DNA from: Candidatus Marimicrobium litorale
Lineage (GTDB): Bacteria; Pseudomonadota; Gammaproteobacteria; Pseudomonadales; Halieaceae
DNA length: 64,000 nt
Assembly: GCF_026262645.1 (NCBI RefSeq)
Contig: NZ_SHNO01000001.1
Span: 3,038,001 to 3,102,000, forward strand
Direction of reading: 5' to 3'
Shown: piece after piece, positions 37,001 to 45,070 of the stretch
Layout: every line of letters starts with the position of its first letter
How positions within the stretch are numbered: position 1 is the stretch's first letter
Translations under genes and position numbers: made by a program
Notes under the pieces: model-generated
What the model was told of the DNA's origin: nothing
What the model saw: the letters and a program-made list of their open reading frames with translations, nothing else
Databases searched by the model: none

Positions 37001-37025
37001 CATCGAAGTGTCTGATACTAGCCAT
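34014..37025 (-). CDS. secreted beta-propeller, di-haem cytochrome c and thrombospondin type 3 protein
   Basis: 1003 residues, GAGG ribosome site, signal peptide ending near ATQAQS. Residues 45-540 are YVTN-type propeller repeats (VRPMALTPDGSTLLAVNT, PLQVVVNAAGDKVYMAAYG, PGGLALDENHNRLYVL). Two haem c sites follow, CASCH near 545 and CEGCH near 712, with TLRGMATHGSLHWRGD and YGYLHDGSIDTVKNFL resembling MauG/cytochrome c peroxidase-type sequences. Thrombospondin type 3 calcium repeats (DRDEDGELNALDNCP, DTDGDGIPDATDNC) occupy 925-980 and the tail is Cys-rich. Possible roles: extracellular oxidase or electron conduit held by calcium. Terminator directly downstream. Confidence 0.88.
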   Translation of the reverse strand: MASIRHFDGAWARIATRTLTFFGLLSLLTAAIATQAQSPSFIAFESGYVRPMALTPDGSTLLAVNTPDNQLEVFSVTAAGLTHVDSIPVGMEPVSVAARNNNEVWVVNHLSDSVSIVDLSASPAKVVRTLLVGDEPRDIVFAGYGDIDRAFITTAHRGQEMIAEGFDPQIATAGVGRADVWVFNAFDTGAGLGGTPIDIKTFFADTPRALAVTLDRTTVYVASFHSGNQTTTIPETLVCNGFDNASGCSGGGVPGPRQNADGVNAPETGVIVKFTDANGGQWLDAGNAAATNGNANPKDWSALVPFDLPDHDVFSFDANTLAPVDTFDHVGTINFNMVVNPATGAVYVTNTESPNHIRFEGPGDHGGSTVQGHLSETRITVLSGAGVDPQHLNQHIDYGLLHTDHNATTSATIDSYKPHSLATPLQVVVNAAGDKVYMAAYGSGKIGVFNASDIEDPNFESNFDPMAESANYIDTGGGPGGLALDENHNRLYVLTRFDNQVEVIDLTSNATTEVHPLHNPEPQHVIDGRPILYDAQLTSGNGEASCASCHIFGDNDNLAWNLGNPDGSVTTNTQPQQVFIPTGNQNTFHPQKGPMTTQTLRGMATHGSLHWRGDKVDGVFGLDDCPGGDAPVNTNPAACSEEFGFLNFIEAFEGLVGKEGTISVMQMEAFRDFALDILLPPNPHRPLDHSFSAGAASGPNLFFNGITDTVATCEGCHRLDASDGFFGTGGGKTFEGTPQQMKVAHMRNVYTKVGMFREPGDQIRGYGYLHDGSIDTVKNFLKNGPFSTSNSAENQLEQYSMEFPTDLAPIVGQQITLTSTNAAVAGPRVDLMIQRADTDYNSLMLGGNVPECDLIVKGSVGGEERGAVRLANGQFRTDTDEFFSDAQIRTLANSEGPLTYTCVPPGSGTRLGIDRDEDGELNALDNCPSVSNSDQTDTDDNGVGDACEAADLTDTDGDGIPDATDNCILIANPDQTPSNNNPTCGAACVTIACGGQFCSNPGP

Positions 37026-37519
37026 CTTGAGTAGTCCTCTTGTTATGTTCGCTCGACAGCTAGTTCCATTAGCAAAACCGGCAACACCGGCAGTTCCGAG
37101 AATCTCAATATACTACAAACTTTTGTGATGGAAGCCAATGTATCGGACTGCCGCGTTCGGCTTAGGTTCATAAATTTGAACCCAATCACAGCGCTGCGGC
37201 CACTTACTGCGTATGACAGTCGGTTACATGAGGAGTTCGTTAACAAGGCGTCCCGAATGGACGATCTTTGAAAAAAGTAAGTGTATGTAATATATGAAGA
37301 AAATAGCTCATGCCGCGGAATTAGTCGCCTTTTTGCAAACGGATACCCCGCTCACCGCACGCGTTCTCTGGCCGTCTTGCGCAGTCGGTGCTCGGGTATG
37401 CAGGATCCTGAACGGTTAATCCTAAAAGTGCATAAACATCTGAATTATACGGATAAAACACTGTCCAGAATGGCATCGATTCCCTGCGGGAAGCGGAGAC
37501 CTGCCCCTGCTAGCGATGG
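37026..37519. other. intergenic region with a dyad near 37165
   Basis: About 490 bases. A perfect dyad GGTTCA-TAAATT-TGAACC lies at 37165-37182, about 140 bases before the start of the large cytochrome gene (minus strand), in an AT-rich stretch. Repeated CCGGCAACACCGGCAG at 37078-37093. No convincing gene. Confidence 0.5.
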
Positions 37520-38752
37520 CTATGCCAGGAGCGGTGCAAACCGATCGAGATAGTCCCGGAACAGCTCACTCTCCCGGGCCCGTGTCAGTGCGAACAGGTC
37601 GGCGCAATAATCGTGCTTGCCGTGCAGGTCCCGGGGGCGTTTTACCAGGTAGTCTCTCATGCGCGATTCCGCTTCGCCGCTCAGTGGCATATCGAAATAG
37701 TGGTAAATGCCCCTGACACTGTCTATAGGGTCGTCGCAAATGCTCGCAAAGCTGATATCGAGAAACTGGCCGCGATCGAGTTGTCTGCGCTGTTGCATGC
37801 CCATGTTCAGTTGTTTTGCGAAGTGCTGCATTTCATGCGCTGCCACCGCTTTCGGATTCACGGTATCGCTGAAGCCCCCGCGCAGGTTGGTGGCCAGACT
37901 CGATAAAGAGGCAATTGCGTCAATAGGCTGTCGGTGAGTCCATACAATATTGGCGTCCGGATACTGTGCGAGCAGATAGCGCAGGTAGGCCAGATGAGAG
38001 GGGGTTTTCAGCACCCAGTGCTCACCGCGGTAATCGGCTTGCATGTGTTGCAGGAATTGTGCGTGCCAGCGATAGGCGTCGGTCATGTCCCGGTCTAATA
38101 TCCAGGCGCGGTATTGGGGTATATCGAACATGTAACCAAACTGCTCGCTGGCGAACTGCGAGGCGAAAATATAGACGCATTCCTGCGGCAGTTGCGCGCC
38201 GATGGCATGTATAGCCTGAAAGCCGGGGGACAATTTCTCGGCCAGCCCCATAAAGCGGTCGACAGACCGGATGCGTTCGTCGGTGTTATAGGTTCCTCGC
38301 AGTGCAGGAGGAATCGGTTTTGCCACCTCCCAGCTCGCCGGATAGCGCATGGCAGGATCCTGGGCGATCAATTCGAACAGGATAGTCGTCCCCGTGCGCG
38401 GCAGCCCCACGATGAATAGAGGCTTGTTGATGGTTTGCGTCAGTATCTTGGGGTGTTGCCTGCGATACTCGACCAGGTTCAGTCGGACACAGAGGTTCTC
38501 CATCAGGTTGAAGTGTGCGCCGAGTCTCCCGACCTGCGATAACTTGGCGTGGTCTTGTAGCTCTCTGGTCAGTCTTTCAAGCCCCTCCCGGTAATTTTCA
38601 TCGCCGAAATCCCGCAGCCCGGTGCGCCACTGTGCGCGATGGATGAGTCTTGTTGCATCCAGTGTCGGCACACTGAGCCCCGTGCGTCCCAGCCCTCGGG
38701 CCATGTGGTTGAAGAGTGAGATATAAGCCGGCTGATTCTGGTCTGGAGGCAC
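37520..38752 (-). CDS. sulfotransferase family protein
   Basis: 410 residues, GTG start. The PAPS 5'-phosphosulfate loop VGLPRTGTTIL near 113-123, the 3'-phosphate site in WTHRQPIDAIAS near 268-279 and the helical region between match the large bacterial sulfotransferase family (PF13469). It would transfer sulfate from PAPS to a hydroxyl of a small molecule or lipid; acceptor unknown. Marine bacteria carry many of these. The start lacks a clear ribosome site. Confidence 0.88.
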   Translation of the reverse strand: MPPDQNQPAYISLFNHMARGLGRTGLSVPTLDATRLIHRAQWRTGLRDFGDENYREGLERLTRELQDHAKLSQVGRLGAHFNLMENLCVRLNLVEYRRQHPKILTQTINKPLFIVGLPRTGTTILFELIAQDPAMRYPASWEVAKPIPPALRGTYNTDERIRSVDRFMGLAEKLSPGFQAIHAIGAQLPQECVYIFASQFASEQFGYMFDIPQYRAWILDRDMTDAYRWHAQFLQHMQADYRGEHWVLKTPSHLAYLRYLLAQYPDANIVWTHRQPIDAIASLSSLATNLRGGFSDTVNPKAVAAHEMQHFAKQLNMGMQQRRQLDRGQFLDISFASICDDPIDSVRGIYHYFDMPLSGEAESRMRDYLVKRPRDLHGKHDYCADLFALTRARESELFRDYLDRFAPLLA

Positions 38753-38956
38753 GGGATTGGTCTAAGCTAAATAAGCGTCGCGGGGACCGATACTTGGCAC
38801 GTTTGTACCTCGCTAAGTTGCGGTGATGGTGCCTGGGAATGGATCATGGCTTGGCTGCCAGATGGCGACAGCATAGCATTAAAAACAACAGCGTTGGCGC
38901 TCTTGTGATTTTTGGCAGCTTGTTTATGGTGTTGATCGCACGGCGTTAAGTTTTTA

Positions 38957-38966
38957 ACTGATCAGT
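38957..38966. promoter_or_regulatory. perfect palindrome ACTGATCAGT, candidate operator
   Basis: The ten-base palindrome sits in TTTTTAACTGATCAGTAAAC, 27 bases before the ATG of the small secreted protein gene at 38993. The flanking AAC...GTAA extends the dyad imperfectly. Size and symmetry suit a TetR-type operator. Confidence 0.4.
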
Positions 38967-38992
38967 AAACATAGTCGACTGAGAGACGAGTG

Positions 38993-39550
38993 ATGAGCGC
39001 GAATAAATTACTTTTGTTGGTGTATATGGTGCTGATGGCACCGATAGTGATAGCGGAGTCGGCTTATGAGCTGCATGGATTGAGCTCTCGCATGACTTTC
39101 AGTGCCGCGCTGGAACAGGCCAAGGCACTGGGTGGTGCCTGTGAGGTGCAAACAGTCCGCAAGGGAGAATCGATACAGGCCCGCTGCGATTACTTGGTTT
39201 GCCGCGGCTCCGGCGAGGGCGAGGGTTGCCCCGATGGGCAAGATAGCACAGCACCGGACCTGTTCGGCGAACCCGTGTCTTCGATATGGATGGACGCGGA
39301 GGATGACAACGCCATGGTCAAGCGGATAGCGCTGGTTATCGATGGCGATATTAATGCAGTGGAACAACACTTCCGGGAGAAGCACGGCAAGCCTTTCAAC
39401 GACACCTCATTGTTGGAGCACAGTTGGACCAATGAGGTGAGGATTCATTGGGCTTCGGGCTCGGATAATCTGGGTCTGCAGAGGTTGCGCAGTTCGATCA
39501 CGCTATTCACCAATCCGGAGCCTGCAGATATTGGCTCCGGCTCCCCCTGA
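38993..39550 (+). CDS. small secreted protein of unknown function
   Basis: 185 residues from MSANKLLLLVYMV (GAGAGACGAG upstream). Signal peptide to about residue 20. The mature part has three Cys-containing loops (GACEVQTV, CDYLVCRGSGEGEGCPDG) and a beta-rich second half. I recognise no family. Monocistronic, with a possible operator 27 bases upstream. Confidence 0.75.
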   Translation: MSANKLLLLVYMVLMAPIVIAESAYELHGLSSRMTFSAALEQAKALGGACEVQTVRKGESIQARCDYLVCRGSGEGEGCPDGQDSTAPDLFGEPVSSIWMDAEDDNAMVKRIALVIDGDINAVEQHFREKHGKPFNDTSLLEHSWTNEVRIHWASGSDNLGLQRLRSSITLFTNPEPADIGSGSP

Positions 39551-39709
39551 CAAGCGCGCATCTTTTTTGACGACGATACCTGTGAGTCTGTCGATCGCAA
39601 AATCTTTAGTGAACTGTACGTCGGTGGCGAGTCGGCGATAAGTCCAGCCATCGCGCCGCTTCAATGAGGCCGCTTGAACTGGCGGGCAGCGTGCGCAGAC
39701 AATTATTGA

Positions 39710-41470
39710 CTATGCCTCGTAATCTGGCGCATTGCTGATCCAGACGGATTGATACGGCGAGATCACGACCTCACTGTCATCAGGAGTGTAGTGATCACCG
39801 CTGATCAGGTCTGACCACTCTTGTGTGCTGATGAGGTTGATGTCCGAAAGGGCCACGGAGTGTTCCCGGGGTGTGACGTTGTTGATGCAGAATATGCTTT
39901 GCCTGCGATCGACACTTTGTCTCCAGAAACCGAAAAGCGACGCTCCCAGGTGAAGAGTGAACTGCGTAGCGTTAGGGTGAAACGCAGCTTGCCTCTGTCG
40001 GATAGCGAGCAGCGCCTTGATAGCAGCAAAAACCCGCGCGTGATTGCTGGTTGCATCGCCAAGGAGCGATACAAGATTGTCATAATTCCATTGATGCCGG
40101 TTGATGGCTCGGTAGCTTCCAGTGTTGTCTGCGCGCTCATAATCGTTGCGGGTGCCCAGCAGGCTGTGAATGTAAATGCCCGGAATCCCCTCCAGTGCGA
40201 GCATGATTGCATGCGCACAGATAAAGCGTTCGACCCCCAGCTCGTCCTCGCCGCGGGTCGTGCCACGCAGGGCATCGAACAGGGAGATATTGATCTCATA
40301 GGGCTTACGCCCGCCGTCATCCAGCGTGCGATAAGACACGTGCCCACCAAAGGCCTGCATTGTATCTATCAAGGTATCGAGTTCAGTATTGGATAACAGC
40401 CCTTCCGCCGGTCGCAGACCGATGCCATCGTGAGAGGCAATGAAATTGAAATACGTTGTCCCGTTCTGCGCCGGGGGCATGCTCATCATCCACTGCTTGA
40501 GGTAGGTGCAATCCCCTGTGACGAGGCTGTTTACCAGCAGTGGCGGTAGCGAAAAGTTATAAATACAGTGGGCTTCGTTGGCGTTGCCGAAATAGGACAG
40601 ATTCTCCCGATTGGGTATGTTGGTCTCCGTGATCAGCAAGGTGTCTGGCGCCGTGTGCTCAAGCAGTGTGCGCAAGAGTCTGACAATTTCGTGTGTTTCT
40701 TCGAGATTGAGACAGCTGCCGCCCGGTACTTTCCAGAGGAAGGCGATGGCATCCAGGCGGAATATTTTCACGCCAGCCTTCAGGTATTGGTGAATGATGG
40801 ACACAAATTGTTTAAGTACCTCCGGATTGCGGAAGTCAAGGTCCACCTGATCGTGCCCGAAAGTGCACCAGACGTGCTGTGGGCCCTGCGCTGTCATCAC
40901 CTCTCGGAGTAGAGGTGTGGTGCGGGGTCTGACAACTGCGCTCAAGTCTTGTTCAGGATTGACAGTAAAAAAATAATCTTTGCCGGGGGATGTGCTGCGT
41001 AAAAAATTCTCGAACCAGATGCTGCGGCTGGAGCAATGGTTGATGACCAGGTCCGCCATTAGGTCGTAGCTGCTGGCAATTGCTCCGATATCATTCCAGT
41101 CGCCCAGTGCGTCATTGACGCTGGAGTAATCGATGATGGCAAAGCCGTCGTCGGAGCTCCAAGGGTAAAAAGGGAGTATATGTACCCCGCTCAGCAAACC
41201 TGCAGTGTGATCGTCAAGAAAGTGTCGCAGGGTGACCAGCGGTTTTTCGTTGTCGTTTTGCAGGCTGTCACCGTAGGTAATGAGGATGGCATCCCTCTGG
41301 CTCCAGTGGTTAATGTGCTGGAAGGCTCCTGCCCCCTCCGGGCTTGCTCCGATCGATTCGATCAGGGCTTGTGCGAGTCCCTCGAGGTCTGCACCCAGCG
41401 GATTCTCATGGTATATCGCACTAATATGGTGCTCCACCCGCTCCAGCAATTGTTCGGACAAAGGCGACAT
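39710..41470 (-). CDS. GH13_18 glycoside phosphorylase, probably glucosylglycerate phosphorylase
   Basis: 586 residues from [13 protein letters not shown], seven bases after the GpgS stop. The GH13 catalytic residues are visible: nucleophile Asp in FRLDAIAF near 237, acid/base Glu in ITETNIPN near 282, transition-state Asp in [10 protein letters not shown] near 346. Sub-family features ([24 protein letters not shown]) match GH13_18, which includes sucrose phosphorylase, glucosylglycerate phosphorylase and related enzymes. Genomic setting with GpgS and D-glycerate kinase argues for glucosylglycerate + Pi to glucose 1-phosphate + D-glycerate. The last gene of the operon. Sucrose phosphorylase remains the alternative. 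Confidence 0.85.
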   Translation of the reverse strand: MSPLSEQLLERVEHHISAIYHENPLGADLEGLAQALIESIGASPEGAGAFQHINHWSQRDAILITYGDSLQNDNEKPLVTLRHFLDDHTAGLLSGVHILPFYPWSSDDGFAIIDYSSVNDALGDWNDIGAIASSYDLMADLVINHCSSRSIWFENFLRSTSPGKDYFFTVNPEQDLSAVVRPRTTPLLREVMTAQGPQHVWCTFGHDQVDLDFRNPEVLKQFVSIIHQYLKAGVKIFRLDAIAFLWKVPGGSCLNLEETHEIVRLLRTLLEHTAPDTLLITETNIPNRENLSYFGNANEAHCIYNFSLPPLLVNSLVTGDCTYLKQWMMSMPPAQNGTTYFNFIASHDGIGLRPAEGLLSNTELDTLIDTMQAFGGHVSYRTLDDGGRKPYEINISLFDALRGTTRGEDELGVERFICAHAIMLALEGIPGIYIHSLLGTRNDYERADNTGSYRAINRHQWNYDNLVSLLGDATSNHARVFAAIKALLAIRQRQAAFHPNATQFTLHLGASLFGFWRQSVDRRQSIFCINNVTPREHSVALSDINLISTQEWSDLISGDHYTPDDSEVVISPYQSVWISNAPDYEA

Positions 41471-41477
41471 GGGGCGT

Positions 41478-42704
41478 TTACCCGTCTGAAAATTCAGCGT
41501 GGTCTGCATCGACGGCATTGCTCAGGCGTTCCAGCACATCGGGCATGGCGCTGATAACGCGCGACCAACTGGGTATAAATGGCCGTTCCATCGGGCGATC
41601 GAGGAATGCTTCTCCCGCCTTCATGATATTTTCCGCAAACAGTTCAACCGCCTGCTCCTCGGAGTGAATATCCAGTGTCAGGCCATTCATGACGGCATCA
41701 TTGTTATAGGTTTCTACAAAATCCAGTGCAATGCGATAGTACGTTGCCTTGAGTGAGCGGAATGTTTCGAGGTTGAATGTAACGCCTCGAGTTGCCAGTT
41801 TGCGGAACAGGGCTTTCGAAATATCAATAGACATCTTGGACAGGCCACCGCTGTCATCATCCGCCGATAACGTCTGGTGCTTGTGGTCATAAGCATCGGC
41901 GATATCGACTTGGCATAGGCGGTTATTTGAATAATTGCGGTACATCTCTGACAGCACGCCGATTTCCAGCCCCCAGTCGCTGGGTATCAGGATGTCGGTC
42001 AACACATCGCGTCGAAAAGAGAACTCACCAGCGAGCGGATAGCGAAAGCTGTCCATGTATTCGAGATACTCCATATCCCCTAATATTTTTTTCAGTGCGC
42101 GCAGTAGTGGGGTCACTAGAAGGCGGCTGACCCGGCCGTTGATTTTGCCGTCAGCCACACGTGAGTAATAGCCTTTGCAAAACTCGTAGTTAAATCGCGG
42201 GTTGGCGACCGGGTAAATAAGTCGTGCCAACAGGGAGCGGTCGTAGGTCAGGATGTCACAGTCATGCAGGGCGACTGACTCTACGCGATTAGTAGCAAGA
42301 GTATAGCCCATGCAGTACCAGACATTGCGACCTTTACCCAACTCCTTCGGTGCTACACCTTGTGCCTGCAGCTCTTCATCCAGCGCCTTAAGTCGGGGCC
42401 CGTCATGCCACAGCACATGATGATCCTGCGGCAGGCGGGAGAAAAATCTGAGTGACTCCCGGTATTGTGATTCGTCAGCGCGGTCGAGCCCGACGATGAT
42501 TTCGGTGAGGTAGGGCACCAGGGTTAATTCATCCACAATGTGCGGGAGCGCGTCGCCTTCCAGTTCCGAAAACAGCGATGGCAGGATAAGCGCCATGGGG
42601 CGGCGGGCGGAGAATTCGGTTAGCTCCTGCTCCATCTCCCGTAGCGATCTTCCAGACAAGTTGTGCAGTGTTGTGATAATGCCGTTCTGGTGGAAATCAC
42701 CCAT
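41478..42704 (-). CDS. gpgS: glucosyl-3-phosphoglycerate synthase
   Basis: 408 residues. GT81 family: HDCDILTYD near 146-154 holds the metal-binding Dx[16 protein letters not shown] the nucleotide-sugar site, [11 protein letters not shown] and [15 protein letters not shown] the acceptor region. It transfers glucose from an NDP-glucose to 3-phosphoglycerate, first step of glucosylglycerate, a compatible solute used in salt stress and nitrogen limitation. Second-last of the operon, 12 bases after the phosphatase gene and seven before the phosphorylase. Confidence 0.93.
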   Translation of the reverse strand: MGDFHQNGIITTLHNLSGRSLREMEQELTEFSARRPMALILPSLFSELEGDALPHIVDELTLVPYLTEIIVGLDRADESQYRESLRFFSRLPQDHHVLWHDGPRLKALDEELQAQGVAPKELGKGRNVWYCMGYTLATNRVESVALHDCDILTYDRSLLARLIYPVANPRFNYEFCKGYYSRVADGKINGRVSRLLVTPLLRALKKILGDMEYLEYMDSFRYPLAGEFSFRRDVLTDILIPSDWGLEIGVLSEMYRNYSNNRLCQVDIADAYDHKHQTLSADDDSGGLSKMSIDISKALFRKLATRGVTFNLETFRSLKATYYRIALDFVETYNNDAVMNGLTLDIHSEEQAVELFAENIMKAGEAFLDRPMERPFIPSWSRVISAMPDVLERLSNAVDADHAEFSDG

Positions 42705-42716
42705 GTTTATTAACCC

Positions 42717-43559
42717 TCATAGCGAAATTCTGTGTGTACGCAACCAGCGGGTTACGCCCTCCGACCAACCGGCGGGGCCCATTTTATTGCTGCGCATGAT
42801 ACCCCCGCTTGTTGTTAGAAGGGGAAAGTCATTGACGGGGGACCGGATCAGCAGGGCGGTTTTTGCCGCCTCCAGCATGGCGCGGTCGTTCTCGCTGTCT
42901 CCGATAGCCAGATCTTCAACTCGGCTCAGGGACAGTGCTCGCCGGTATTGCTCCCGCAGCCAGTCGAGCGCCCGTCCCTTGTCGCAATCGCCGCTGACAG
43001 ATATAAACCTGCCCCCCCGCGTAATGGTAGCGCCCTCTCTACGGAGAACATGCAAAAAACGTTCCTCTTCTTCGGGTGCTCCGATCCAGTGCACGGGCTC
43101 GCTGTAGGCCCTATCACTCGCGGCGATTGCCTGATGTTCAGCCAGCCCCGTCATCGCCATAACACCCGCGATACCCGCACCGTGAAATGACTTGAATTGT
43201 CCCGGGAACTGCAGTGCGAGCTTTTCAAGCACAGCCAGCCATTGCTCACGCCCGGGTACTGTTTCATAAACCAAGTAGTTCCCGCGAGAGACTGTATCCC
43301 CGGGGGGGTGGACGAAGTAACCCTTTGGTATGAACACGGCCGCGCCATTCTCGACAATAAAGGGGTGCGTGTTATTCAGGGCGTGTCGTGTTTCCTCAAT
43401 CTCCGCGAACGTCTTGCTGGAAGACAGAATTAACGGAATATCCTCCTTGATTAATATATCGATAACCGGGCGCGCAGCCTCGAAGCTATAGCTGAAATGG
43501 TCTAAAAGGGAACCGTCCAGATCGCTGAAAACCAGCAGTTTTGCTCTATCAGCTGTCAA
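42717..43559 (-). CDS. gpgP: mannosyl/glucosyl-3-phosphoglycerate phosphatase (HAD family)
   Basis: 280 residues. HAD motif I DLDGSLLD near 13-20, motif II in LILSSSKT, motif IV with DSENDRAM near 222-229. The cap segment IPKGYFVHPPG and the family length match mannosyl-3-phosphoglycerate phosphatase, which also acts on the glucosyl analogue. Here between glycerate kinase and GpgS, so dephosphorylation of glucosyl-3-phosphoglycerate to glucosylglycerate is expected. It overlaps the upstream kinase by 11 bases. Confidence 0.9.
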   Translation of the reverse strand: MTADRAKLLVFSDLDGSLLDHFSYSFEAARPVIDILIKEDIPLILSSSKTFAEIEETRHALNNTHPFIVENGAAVFIPKGYFVHPPGDTVSRGNYLVYETVPGREQWLAVLEKLALQFPGQFKSFHGAGIAGVMAMTGLAEHQAIAASDRAYSEPVHWIGAPEEEERFLHVLRREGATITRGGRFISVSGDCDKGRALDWLREQYRRALSLSRVEDLAIGDSENDRAMLEAAKTALLIRSPVNDFPLLTTSGGIMRSNKMGPAGWSEGVTRWLRTHRISL

Positions 43560-44466
43560 AGTGTGCCGCCCCGCGCGGATTTTTGCAGGAGACGATGTGC
43601 CGCGCCTTGTTCAGTTGCAGCAGGTAGTGGACACGGTCCGGCAGCTCCGCCAGGCAGCGACGGGTAAGCCGTTCGTAGTGTTGGATAAAGCGTTGCAGAT
43701 CCGCATCGTCCATCAGGTGGGCTGGTCTATTTCTGCTCGGTTGATTCGCCAGCTTTTGCTCCTGCTCGCGGCGCCAGTCGAAAACGCAGTCAAAGGAGGG
43801 CGCCCGCAACATAATCCACTGATCGACCCTGTCGTAGAGCGCAGGGAAAAACTCATTGAGGGTATTGTTTACCTGCGTGCGCCAAATCGCTCGCGGATCT
43901 TCGTCTCGTTCCAGCGCGTTGACCGGGTGTGATAGACTTCTTTCGCTTTCCGCGGTGGCGCCGAGACACCAGCCTTCAAGCAGTACAATATGCACAGGCT
44001 GAGTAACCCTGTCCCAGTCCTGGGCTGGCCTGCGCTCGTCGGCACCTTTGTCAAAGCGCGGTATGTTGATATCCCGAGTGCCCCTTCCCTGCAGTAGTTG
44101 CTCAAGAGTCGATTGCAGTAGTCCCATATCATGGGTGCCAGGCACACCACGCGTTATAAACAACGGGTGTACAGCGAACGCAAGTGCCTTACGCTCAGCC
44201 TGAGTCAGGTAAAAGTCATCCAGAGATAGCGCAACGCATTGTCGCCCATACTCCTCTCGGAGTGATGAGCACAAGTAATCACACAAGGTCGTTTTGCCCG
44301 AACCCTGTGTGCCATTAACAGCAATGAGTACTGGACGATCGGCAGCCGTTTGATAGGCCGCAAGATCCCTGGCAAGGGGGGAAAACCAGTGTTGGATCGT
44401 ATCGAGGTAGTCAGTGTCCAGTTGGTTCCTGTCGAGCAGTGCCTGTTGCCACTGTGAGTTTTTCAG
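43549..44466 (-). CDS. D-glycerate kinase (P-loop type), CTG start
   Basis: 305 residues when read from CTG 44466. The only usual start (TTG, 44286) falls inside the Walker A site and would remove it: the true N-terminal part reads KNSQWQQALLDRNQLDTDYL and leads to AVNGTQGSGKTTL, the intact P-loop. In-frame codons upstream offer no ATG, GTG or TTG, but CTG follows GGAGGT by five bases. Later motifs: SLDDFYLTQ, NIPRFDKG, VLLEGWC with Walker B-type Glu. The family phosphorylates D-glycerate to 3-phosphoglycerate (GLYK/YggC-like), closing the cycle from the phosphorylase. Confidence 0.86.
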   Translation of the reverse strand: MKNSQWQQALLDRNQLDTDYLDTIQHWFSPLARDLAAYQTAADRPVLIAVNGTQGSGKTTLCDYLCSSLREEYGRQCVALSLDDFYLTQAERKALAFAVHPLFITRGVPGTHDMGLLQSTLEQLLQGRGTRDINIPRFDKGADERRPAQDWDRVTQPVHIVLLEGWCLGATAESERSLSHPVNALERDEDPRAIWRTQVNNTLNEFFPALYDRVDQWIMLRAPSFDCVFDWRREQEQKLANQPSRNRPAHLMDDADLQRFIQHYERLTRRCLAELPDRVHYLLQLNKARHIVSCKNPRGAAHFDS

Positions 44467-44477
44467 TGTTGACCTCC
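44467..44477 (-). promoter_or_regulatory. GGAGGT ribosome site deciding a CTG start
   Basis: On the minus strand GGAGGT (44477-44472) is followed by CAACA and then CTG. It is the best ribosome site in the operon. The frame is closed directly upstream by TGA (44481-44483), so only CTG (or a non-standard start) can produce the full P-loop enzyme. Confidence 0.8.
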
Positions 44478-44532
44478 GTCAATGCCCGCGCGCATTGAAG
44501 AGAGTTCTCCGGCTTTGAGCCATGCTGGAAGC

Positions 44533-45060
44533 TCAGTCCCCCTCGAACTCAGTTTGGGCATAAACGGCTACGCCCGTCTCGGCGATTTTTTTGCTGCCGC
44601 CGATATCCGGCAGATTCACTACTGCAGCAAAGCCCACGATATCGCCACCGAGTTTTTCGACCAGGTTGATCGCTGCGACCGCGGTGCCGCCCGTGGCGAT
44701 AAGGTCATCGATAATGAGAACTTTCTGCTTCTTTGCAACAGCGTCGTGGTGAATTTCCAGTGTATCAGTGCCGTACTCGAGTTCGTAATTCTCCGATACG
44801 GTTTCGGCGGGCAGCTTGCCTTTCTTGCGCACGGGAACGAAGCCTTTCTGCAGCACGTAGGCCAGCGCTGCACCAAAAATGAAGCCACGGGAATCGATCC
44901 CGACGATCAGGTCAATGTCTGTGTCCTTGTAATATCGGGCAAAGTCGTCGACACAGAGTTTCAGGCCGAGTGGATCGGCAATCAGCGAGGTAACGTCTCT
45001 GAACATGATCCCTTTCTTGGGGAAGTCGGGAACGGTTCGTATTCTACTTTTTATCGGCAT
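44533..45060 (-). CDS. apt: adenine phosphoribosyltransferase
   Basis: 175 residues. FRDVTSLIADP, GIDSRGFIFG, VRKKGKLPAE and the PRPP-binding loop VLIIDDLIATGGTA near 120-133 define Apt. Converts adenine + PRPP to AMP. Starts ten bases after the mtnP stop, a purine-salvage pair: MtnP frees adenine from methylthioadenosine and Apt recycles it. The glycerate kinase gene starts 66 bases beyond its stop; the six genes may form one transcript. Confidence 0.97.
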   Translation of the reverse strand: MPIKSRIRTVPDFPKKGIMFRDVTSLIADPLGLKLCVDDFARYYKDTDIDLIVGIDSRGFIFGAALAYVLQKGFVPVRKKGKLPAETVSENYELEYGTDTLEIHHDAVAKKQKVLIIDDLIATGGTAVAAINLVEKLGGDIVGFAAVVNLPDIGGSKKIAETGVAVYAQTEFEGD

Positions 45061-45070
45061 GAATTTACCC

